DNA from: an uncultured Clostridium sp.
GTDB lineage: Bacteria; Bacillota; Clostridia; Lachnospirales; Lachnospiraceae
Assembly: GCA_900541315.1 (NCBI GenBank)
Contig: UQJF01000005.1
Location: forward strand, 1-48,148
DNA length: 48,148 bases
Reading direction: 5' to 3'
Part shown: positions 42,787 to 48,148 of the stretch, in pieces
How positions within the stretch are numbered: position 1 is the first letter of the stretch
Layout of the letters: the number at the start of each line of letters is the position of its first letter
Notes under the pieces: generated by a model
Databases searched by the model: none
The model's input: only the letters and a program-made list of their open reading frames with translations
Told to the model about the DNA's origin: nothing
Position numbers and translations under genes: made by a program

Positions 42787-44281
42787 TATTAATTTGATTT
42801 CGTATGACTGTTATCAACAAGCTACAGAAAAACAGTTGGCAGGACTGAAATGGAAGGAAAACAGGGTGTACTACATATCAGAGATTCATAATGAAAAGAT
42901 GCAGGATGAGATTTATGGGTATATCGATGATAGATGTAGACGTTTGTCATTATCAACAGTAGTAAATGATATTTACAGATTTGATCTGTTGAAAGAATTT
43001 CTGAATGAGAAGTGTACAAGTTGTAGCAGCATCACTGATAAAAAATGGGAAGAACTGGAGAGAAGTTATAAAGCATTTTTATATAAAAAAGGATTGGCGC
43101 TGTATGTTAGAAGAAATAGACCAGATAGGCGGAATGTTGAGCAACAAAGTAGCGCTCAGGTTTCTTTTCTGAAAATGTATTATGAGTATGTTGTGAAGTG
43201 TAAAACAGCAGGTATTCCAGAAAACGAAAAAGATGTATGGGATATGAGAAAGTTGGATATTGTGCCAAGGAGTAATCCGATTCGTGGAAGATATAGATTA
43301 GATTTTCGTGAGATCAGGCAGAAAGAATTTAAAGAGATAATAAAGAAAATATTGTATAGCCACTGCCAGACAAAAGCAATGGGTAGTATAAAAGGTGAAT
43401 TGCGTGGATTCCGTCGGTTTGCTAGTTTCATGTATGATCGATTTCCAGAAGTAAAGCACTTTACAGAAATTAGCAGGGATATGATAGAAGATTATCTGGT
43501 TTATATAAAAACGGATACCGGTCTTACATCAGTCAGTTACACGACAGAGCTGTCGGTTTTGGATAATCTGTTGGATGAAATAGGGCGTGAACTGGAAATA
43601 GGAAATATATGCAACCTTTTTCTATCCAGTGATTGCAGAGCATATGACAACGCTTTACCAGAAGCGTATTCAGATGCAGAAATCAGAAGATTTAATTGTG
43701 CATTAACAAAATTAAAGCCCCAGTTAGGCAGATGTTTAATAATACATCAGATGCTCGGTACAAGAATAGAGGATACGTTGACTTTGCGAAGGGATTGCTT
43801 ATCTGAGAAATCTGGACATTATTTTATAACTATTATCCAGCAGAAAACAAGGAAATACAAAAGACCAGTTAGCGATCAGCTGGCAGAATTGATTAGAAAA
43901 GCAATAGAAGTTTCAGAAAAGGAGCATCCAGATTCAGAATATATTTTTCTTCAAGATAATGGAAAATTGTATACAGATTCAATGCTGAAATATCATGTAA
44001 ATATCATGATTTATGAAAATGATATCAGGGATGATAATGGAAATTATTTTGAGTTTCGTACACATCGTTTTAGACATACTTTTGGAGTAAAACTTACAGA
44101 AATGAAATTAGATGATGATAGCATTGCAAGGCTGTTGGGGCATAAGGATACACGAACCATACCACATTATCGGCGGTTAAGAAACGAAGCATTAGCGGAG
44201 GACACAAAGGCTGTACGAGATGAAATGAATGAATTATTAGCACAATACAGGAGGGAAAAGGAAAATGCAGAAACACGATAA
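42773..44281 (+). CDS. Tyrosine recombinase 3 (TnpB-like)
   Basis: 502 residues. Catalytic features: MLGTRIEDTLTLRRD (first Arg), THRFRHTFGVKLTE (HxxR), LLGHKDTRTIPHYRR (GHxxxxTIxxY). The central Lys is probably in QQKTRKYKRPV. The start overlaps recombinase 2 and an AAAGGAG site precedes it. Three recombinases in a row resemble RIT (recombinase-in-trio) sets, but the TnpC-like protein that follows argues for a Tn554-type relative with one extra recombinase. Confidence 0.87.
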   Translation: MMKGNINLISYDCYQQATEKQLAGLKWKENRVYYISEIHNEKMQDEIYGYIDDRCRRLSLSTVVNDIYRFDLLKEFLNEKCTSCSSITDKKWEELERSYKAFLYKKGLALYVRRNRPDRRNVEQQSSAQVSFLKMYYEYVVKCKTAGIPENEKDVWDMRKLDIVPRSNPIRGRYRLDFREIRQKEFKEIIKKILYSHCQTKAMGSIKGELRGFRRFASFMYDRFPEVKHFTEISRDMIEDYLVYIKTDTGLTSVSYTTELSVLDNLLDEIGRELEIGNICNLFLSSDCRAYDNALPEAYSDAEIRRFNCALTKLKPQLGRCLIIHQMLGTRIEDTLTLRRDCLSEKSGHYFITIIQQKTRKYKRPVSDQLAELIRKAIEVSEKEHPDSEYIFLQDNGKLYTDSMLKYHVNIMIYENDIRDDNGNYFEFRTHRFRHTFGVKLTEMKLDDDSIARLLGHKDTRTIPHYRRLRNEALAEDTKAVRDEMNELLAQYRREKENAETR

Positions 44282-44672
44282 AATGGTAGCACTGGCAAAA
44301 GAAAAAAGTGCGGAAATGACGGAAACAGCAATAACAGCTATTGAAACAATGTATAGAAAAAATATAAAAATTTCAGTTGCTGAACTTACAAAACTAACAG
44401 GACTTTCCAGAGGTTTTTTCTATAATAATCCGAATGTGAAACAGGTCATGATGGAATTGAAGGAAAAACAACAGGGAATGATATTGCGAAATCCTAAAAG
44501 TGATGCTATTGCAAAAGCACAGGAAGCACGGATTAAGAGTTTAGAACAGAAATTATCCGATAGTGTTCCGAAAAACGAATATGAAAGTCTTCAGAAAAAA
44601 TATGAAGAATTACAGGTGAAATATAGTCAAATGAAAAAGGGAACACTGTTGAAGATGTACGACCAATTATAG
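44265..44672 (+). CDS. TnpC-like protein (DUF6262 type)
   Basis: 135 residues. The N-terminal helix-turn-helix-like part is NIKISVAELTKLTGLSRGFFYNNPNVKQVMMELKEKQ (~30-67); the C-terminal half is a coiled coil (ARIKSLEQKLSDSVPKNEYESLQKKYEELQVKY). This combination matches Tn554 TnpC (125 residues), which improves efficiency and orientation of transposition. It overlaps recombinase 3 by 17 bp and ends the recombinase operon. Confidence 0.82.
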   Translation: MQKHDKMVALAKEKSAEMTETAITAIETMYRKNIKISVAELTKLTGLSRGFFYNNPNVKQVMMELKEKQQGMILRNPKSDAIAKAQEARIKSLEQKLSDSVPKNEYESLQKKYEELQVKYSQMKKGTLLKMYDQL

Positions 44673-44692
44673 GAAGAAAAGGAGAATATTTT

Positions 44693-45073
44693 ATGCAGAA
44701 CGAAATTTATGATGAGAAAAATGGACTTACTTATATGTTATGTGGTGATTATTATTTGCCAGAATTGGCACTTACAGATATCGAACCAACTTATGGGAAA
44801 TATGGGATGCTTCGTAAAAGCTATTTACAGGAACACAGAAAGGCAAAATATCAAATATTGTTGTTACAAGGAAAACTTGTCGAGCATTTGAATCAGATTG
44901 ATGCAGAAGCAAGGGATAGAGAAGAACAATTAGTAAAACAGATGATGGAGAAAGAAGGAATTACAGAGGAATTAAAAAGGCAAGACAACATGGAATGGAC
45001 AAGGAGGATGAATACCCTTTGTCATGATGCAGAAGAGATGATTTTGACGGAAATGATATACACGAAAGGATAA
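44693..45073 (+). CDS. TnpV-like transposon-encoded protein
   Basis: 126 residues. The sequence (LMCGDYYLPELALTDIE-type start, then GKYGMLRKSYLQEHRKAKYQILLLQGKLVEHLNQIDAEAR, and EGITEELKRQDNMEWTRRMNTLCHDAEEMIL) matches the TnpV family found on Tn4451 and many clostridial elements. The role is unknown. AAAAGGAG lies upstream. It probably shares the recombinase transcript, 20 bp after tnpC. The 23-bp repeat array starts 12 bp after its stop. Confidence 0.85.
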   Translation: MQNEIYDEKNGLTYMLCGDYYLPELALTDIEPTYGKYGMLRKSYLQEHRKAKYQILLLQGKLVEHLNQIDAEARDREEQLVKQMMEKEGITEELKRQDNMEWTRRMNTLCHDAEEMILTEMIYTKG

Positions 45074-45084
45074 TGAACTGTATT

Positions 45085-45176
45085 GGATAGCAAGAATTTT
45101 GCAGCCCGGATAGCAAAAAAGTGGAAGTCCGGATAGCAAAAAAATGGAAGTCCGGATGGCAAGATTCTTGCTGTCC
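45085..45176. repeat. Four tandem 23-bp repeats
   Basis: Uninterrupted units at 45085-45107, 45108-45130, 45131-45153 and 45154-45176. Each begins GGATAGCAA or GGATGGCAA and ends in CCC or TCC. Units 2 and 3 differ by one base. Units 1 and 4 are near-palindromes (unit 4: GGA..GCAAGA.TCTTGC..TCC). The length is not a multiple of three, so the repeat is not coding. Confidence 0.9.
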
Positions 45177-45204
45177 GGAAAGATAAAAAAGGGAGGGATT
45201 AAAA

Positions 45205-45501
45205 ATGTTGGTTAAGTACATAATAAAAGTGTTTTTATATTTAATTCTTGCAGTAATGACATTGATTCACTGGTTATTAAAAATTCCGATGATATTGGGA
45301 AATATTTTGCTTTACTTTTTATCAATTATATTTATTCTGACAGGTGTTTTGAGTTATGGATTTGCATTGGAATCTGCAAGAGAATGTGGTCGAATGATAA
45401 TAATTGGGATGGCATTTGGTGCAATACCAGATTTTGTCCCATTTTTGGGAAAAAGTTTAGAGACATTGGTTGCAAAACTGTTGAGTATGACAAATGAATG
45501 A
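45205..45501 (+). CDS. Small membrane protein of unknown function
   Basis: 98 residues with two or three hydrophobic helices (FLYLILAVMTLIHWLL, MILGNILLYFLSIIFILTGVLSYGFAL, and a weaker one near the C-terminus). A GGGAGGGA site precedes ATG. It lies directly downstream of the 23-bp repeat array and is the last gene before the right end. No enzymatic motif is present. Similar small membrane proteins occur on clostridial conjugative elements, but I cannot name the family. Confidence 0.6.
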   Translation: MLVKYIIKVFLYLILAVMTLIHWLLKIPMILGNILLYFLSIIFILTGVLSYGFALESARECGRMIIIGMAFGAIPDFVPFLGKSLETLVAKLLSMTNE

Positions 45502-45513
45502 GAAAGTCGATAT

Positions 45514-45548
45514 GAAAGAGGGCTGTGAAAGGCGCTCTTTTCTTTTTG
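45514..45548 (+). terminator. Terminator at the right end of the element
   Basis: AAAGAG (45515-45520) pairs with CTCTTT (45535-45540), with T-rich sequence after it. It would insulate the element from the downstream pilus genes. Confidence 0.6.
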
Positions 45549-45569
45549 CAACTGTGGAATGGCAAGATA

Positions 45570-45599
45570 ATAACGTTATATACAGTGTATATTAAGTAC
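45570..45599. repeat. Right subterminal AT-rich repeat
   Basis: Its reverse complement starts GTACT and contains TATATAACGT, as does the left-end segment 24497-24529. It lies 45 bp inside the right end, whereas the left copy is 6 bp inside. Confidence 0.4.
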
Positions 45600-45633
45600 A
45601 GATATTGTATTTCTGCATGATGGGAACATAGGG

Positions 45634-45650
45634 AGTCCATATAAAGGCAT
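45634..45650. other. Right element junction (attR): 11-bp arm plus 6-bp core
   Basis: Arm AGTCCATATAA (45634-45644) is the inverted partner (10/11) of the left arm. It is followed by core AGGCAT (45645-45650) and then chromosomal TGAATACAGG. The core changes the reading to GCA-TTG (Ala-Leu), where CpaF proteins have Ala-Met, so this core probably came in with the element. Confidence 0.7.
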
Positions 45651-45979
45651 TGAATACAGGACATCCGGGTTCCTTGTCTACAGGCCATGGGAACAGTCCG
45701 CAGGACATGCTTTCAAGGTTAGAGACTATGGTACTTATGGGAGCAGACCTGCCACTGGATGCCATCCGCAGCCAGATCGCATCGGCACTGGATATTATGG
45801 TCCATCTGGGGAGGTTAAAGGACGGGAGCAGAAAAGTGCTGTCTATTGTGGAGATAGGGGGATATGAAAATGGAAAGGTGGGACAGGAAGTTCTTTTTTT
45901 CTATGACAGAAAAGAAAAAAGGCTTAAAAAATGCGGGGAACTTAAAGCAAGGGATAAACTGGCAGACGTATGCGGATAA
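45647..45979 (+). pseudogene. TadA/CpaF pilus ATPase, 3' part
   Basis: The last ~110 codons of CpaF. It begins in the conserved segment A-(M/L)-NTGHPGSLSTGHGNSPQDMLSRLETMV (His box), then SALDIMVHLGRLKDGSRKVLSIVEI. A TTG at 45650 could in principle start a fragment, but there is no ribosome-binding site and no P-loop. It lines up in frame with codon 295 of the 5' part at 24489. TadB overlaps its end by 116 bp, so its continued translation may have helped couple TadB expression. Confidence 0.92.
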
Positions 45980-46769
45980 GAAATATCTGCCGGGAATTAA
46001 AAAACAAAATGGGACAAACAGGGCCAGACCGCCTGATTACAGGAAATACCGGCTTTCCTCTAAAGAATGGCTGCGGTTTACAATATTTGGTGTTATAGCA
46101 GATAGTCTTTGCGCCTATACCTTTTACCGAAGTATAGCAGCATTTTTTCTGTTCCTTCCTGCAGCGTTTTATTATCCTTTTTATAAAAAGAAGGATCTGC
46201 AAAAAGAGAAGATCCGCCAGCTGACTCTTCAGTTTAAAGAAGGGATACTGGTATTATCCTCATTTTTAAGTGCCGGATATTCCCTGGAAAATAGCTTTTT
46301 CATGAGTGTAAAGGAACTGGAAGTGCTGTACGGTCCAAAGGGGATGATAACAGAAGAATTTGCAGATATTGCAGCAGGGATCCGGATGAACCGGCCGGTG
46401 GAACTCCTTTTGGCAGATATGGGAAGGCGCAGCGGGATACAGGATATAGACCAGTTTGCCCAGGTTTTTGCAGCTGCAAAAAGAAGCGGCGGGGAACTGA
46501 CAGATATTATCAGTCAGACAGCTGGTATTATCCGGGATAAAATACAGGTCCAGGAAGAGATACATACTATGACAGCAGCCAGAGTATTTGAGCAGAAGAT
46601 CATGAATGGCATTCCCTTTGGCATCATCCTCTATATAGACCTTACATCTCCGGGCTTTTTCCAGACCATGTATCATACATGGCTTGGCCGGATCTGTATG
46701 ACGGTCTGCCTGGGGGTGTATGTGGGTGCTGTGTATCTTGCAAAAAGGATCCTGGATATTCCCATATAG
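45864..46769 (+). CDS. TadB-like pilus assembly membrane protein
   Basis: 301 residues. An N-terminal basic stretch is followed by one or two membrane helices (~85-105), a T2SSF cytoplasmic domain (~115-240: LVLSSFLSAGYSLENSF and RSGIQDIDQFAQVFAAAKRSGGELTDIISQTAGIIRDKI) and C-terminal helices (~250-295). TadB and TadC form the inner-membrane platform driven by CpaF. AGGGGG precedes ATG 45864, inside the cpaF 3' part. With cpaF split, its transcript must come from a promoter in the element or from read-through. Confidence 0.85.
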   Translation: MKMERWDRKFFFSMTEKKKGLKNAGNLKQGINWQTYADKKYLPGIKKQNGTNRARPPDYRKYRLSSKEWLRFTIFGVIADSLCAYTFYRSIAAFFLFLPAAFYYPFYKKKDLQKEKIRQLTLQFKEGILVLSSFLSAGYSLENSFFMSVKELEVLYGPKGMITEEFADIAAGIRMNRPVELLLADMGRRSGIQDIDQFAQVFAAAKRSGGELTDIISQTAGIIRDKIQVQEEIHTMTAARVFEQKIMNGIPFGIILYIDLTSPGFFQTMYHTWLGRICMTVCLGVYVGAVYLAKRILDIPI

Positions 46770-46807
46770 AAAGATTCTGAAGGTATATAAAATGGGACAG
46801 AGGGAAA

Positions 46808-48049
46808 ATGTGGAAAAAGATAAAAGTTTGGAGAAAACAACTGCTCTGTGTTGGCACCGGCATGTTTCTTGGTGCTGCTGCCTGGATCCTTCAGGAAAGG
46901 GATCCTGTGATAAAGGAAGGAAATGTACTTGAACGTCCGGCAGCAGATGAAAGCTATCAGGAACAGGAGCTGTATGTAAGGGGACTGGTGGAAAAAGGCG
47001 GGGATATTCCTTTTGACCTGCGGATCTATCCAAAACATTATACAAAAGAAGAAGCTTATAACTTATATAAAGAAATACTGGATCAGATCCCTGAAATGAT
47101 ACGTGGAGAGAATATTTCTATTAACGAGGTACAGCATGATCTGGAGCTTATGACCCAGTGGCCCAGGTACGGTATTTCCTTAAGCTGGCAGTCATCAGAG
47201 CCGGAAATATTAGAAAATGACGGGACACTGCATACAGAAAAACTGGAAAAAAATGGTTATTCGCAGCAGATCTGCCTGACAGTAAGGATGAGTGATGGAA
47301 GCTGGCCAGAGGAATATGACCTATTTGTGACTGTAACCCCACCATTGTATACAGAGAAGGAGCAATTGATCAAAGACTTTGCTGACCGGCTTCTTCAGGA
47401 AGAAGAGTTACAGCAGGAGCAGCAGGTATTTACACTTCCTTCTGAATATGAAGGGAGAAGCATTTCTTATCATGTGCCCAGGCGGCCTGTTTTTATACAG
47501 ATGAGTTTTTTAGGTGCTGCGGCAGCAGTTTTACTTTGCCTAAAAGAAAAGAATGAAATTAAAAAGACAGAGGAAGACAGGAAAAACCAGCTTTTAATGG
47601 ATCATTCAGAAATGCTTTCAAGGCTGATCATCTTTTTAGGAGCAGGAATGAGCATACGTACTGCCTGGGATAAGATCGCAGAGGATTATAAAAGGGCAGT
47701 AAATGAAGGGCGCAGTGAAATGCATTATGTATATGAAGAAATGTATATTACAGGCAGTCAGCTAAAAAGCGGGATCTCAGAGGCAAAAGCCTTTGCAGAG
47801 TTTGGCACCAGATGCGGTCTGCAGCAGTACATGAAGCTTTCTGGGCTTTTAGAACAGAACCGGAAAAATGGTTCGAAAAATTTACGGGAAACATTAAGGC
47901 TGGAAATGGCAGAGGCATTTGAACAGCGCAAGCATCAGGCCCGGCGTATGGGCGAAAAAGCAGGGACAAAACTGCTGGTACCATTGTTTTTGCTTCTGGG
48001 AGTGGTCATGGTAATGATCATGCTCCCGGCATGGACTGCATTTGGATGA
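46808..48049 (+). CDS. TadC-like pilus assembly protein with extra N-terminal domain
   Basis: 413 residues. Typical TadC proteins are ~300 residues. Here an N-terminal membrane helix (~12-28) is followed by a ~190-residue, probably extracytoplasmic domain (~40-225), then a helix, a T2SSF domain (~265-380: MLSRLIIFLGAGMSIRTAWDKI and FGTRCGLQQYMKLSGLLEQNRKNGSKNLRETL) and a C-terminal helix (LLVPLFLLLGVVMVMIMLPAWTAF). GAGGGAAA precedes ATG. The extra domain is not recognised. It ends near the window edge; further Tad genes probably follow. Confidence 0.8.
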   Translation: MWKKIKVWRKQLLCVGTGMFLGAAAWILQERDPVIKEGNVLERPAADESYQEQELYVRGLVEKGGDIPFDLRIYPKHYTKEEAYNLYKEILDQIPEMIRGENISINEVQHDLELMTQWPRYGISLSWQSSEPEILENDGTLHTEKLEKNGYSQQICLTVRMSDGSWPEEYDLFVTVTPPLYTEKEQLIKDFADRLLQEEELQQEQQVFTLPSEYEGRSISYHVPRRPVFIQMSFLGAAAAVLLCLKEKNEIKKTEEDRKNQLLMDHSEMLSRLIIFLGAGMSIRTAWDKIAEDYKRAVNEGRSEMHYVYEEMYITGSQLKSGISEAKAFAEFGTRCGLQQYMKLSGLLEQNRKNGSKNLRETLRLEMAEAFEQRKHQARRMGEKAGTKLLVPLFLLLGVVMVMIMLPAWTAFG

Positions 48050-48148
48050 TACTCTCCCGGAATATTGCTGTGCTTGATCCAGCCACAAAGGCAAGTGTAC
48101 TGTATCATTCACTTTCAGCAAAATGACGCAGAATGAATTTTCAATCTG

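Larger units (their letters stand above)
24491..45644. mobile_element. 21.15-kb Tn554-like integrative element inserted in cpaF
   Basis: The element splits one gene whose two halves are in the same frame and rejoin into an uninterrupted CpaF. It is visibly more AT-rich than its flanks. The right part carries an XRE repressor, three tyrosine recombinases, a TnpC-like protein (DUF6262 type) and TnpV. The left part carries a serine-recombinase module with ParB-like partners. Cargo between them is a restriction/defence operon, a methyltransferase and tandem structured RNAs. The absence of a target duplication beyond the shared AGGC, together with 6-bp cores and inverted 11-bp arms, fits tyrosine-recombinase integration of the Tn554 kind. 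A nested history (serine-recombinase element within or beside a Tn554-like one) is possible. No transfer genes were recognised, apart from relics. Confidence 0.9.

Noticed and set aside
45085..45176. The 23-bp array as a CRISPR
   Set aside because: The units are directly adjacent without unique spacers, and no cas genes are nearby.
44961..45221. Minus-strand open frame across the 23-bp repeats
   Set aside because: The repeat length is not a multiple of three, no ribosome-binding site is present, and it overlaps two plus-strand genes.
24485..45648. The shared AGGC at both junctions as a transposase-type target duplication
   Set aside because: A 4-bp identity is better explained as part of the two 6-bp cores flanked by inverted arms, and no DDE transposase is encoded in the element.

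Overview
This window looks like the chromosome of a low-to-mid GC anaerobic Firmicute, most likely a Lachnospiraceae-type Clostridium. The grounds are the gdpP-rplI-dnaB gene order, an LPXTG wall protein, an extended -10 promoter type (TGC followed by TATAAT or TACAAT), a BTAD-type regulator and a Firmicute-style Tad pilus locus. No species can be named from the sequence alone.

Layout. 1-281: three tRNA genes on the minus strand (Phe partial, initiator Met, Tyr). 477-6120: a BTAD/SARP-like regulator and a very large acidic LPXTG surface protein, with a SARP-box-like direct repeat between them. 6294-11205: gdpP (c-di-AMP phosphodiesterase), rplI, dnaB and a MerR-like gene. 11268-16351: a peptidoglycan-binding NlpC/P60 lipoprotein followed by an OmpR-type response regulator and its histidine kinase. 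16408-20981 (minus): an APH/choline-kinase-fold protein, then glgB, a GH13 amylase and a small DUF2508-like protein. 21270-21620 (minus): an ArsR-type repressor. 21736 to the end: a Tad/type IVc pilus operon (prepilin peptidase, TadZ, TadA/CpaF, TadB, TadC).

The main event is a 21.15-kb, visibly more AT-rich element (about 24491-45644) inserted inside cpaF/tadA, exactly at the codons for the conserved Q-A-M-N-T-G-H stretch. The two ends carry 11-bp inverted arms (10/11 identical) next to 6-bp cores (AGGCTA left, AGGCAT right), as expected for tyrosine-recombinase crossover. Joining the left core to the right flank restores the family-typical Met codon. The likely engine is at the right: three intact tyrosine recombinases plus a Tn554 TnpC-like protein, controlled by a divergent XRE repressor with 9-bp direct-repeat operators. 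A second recombination module lies at the left: a serine recombinase with a C-terminal extension, two free-standing relatives of that extension and two ParB-like proteins. Two of these proteins end in sliding-clamp-like motifs. In between is cargo: XRE regulators, an MmeI-like (type IIL) restriction-modification enzyme directly followed by a GmrSD-like DUF262/DUF1524 protein (a likely phage-defence operon), a SAM methyltransferase, TnpV/TnpW remnants, and a gene-poor stretch encoding two tandem RNAs of shared secondary structure.

Working model: a Tn554-related integrative element carries a defence cargo and sits in the pilus motor ATPase gene, so the Tad pilus should be off while the element is resident; precise excision would restore it. 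Excision, the function of the tandem RNAs and the role of the 4 x 23-bp repeat array near the right end are untested inferences.
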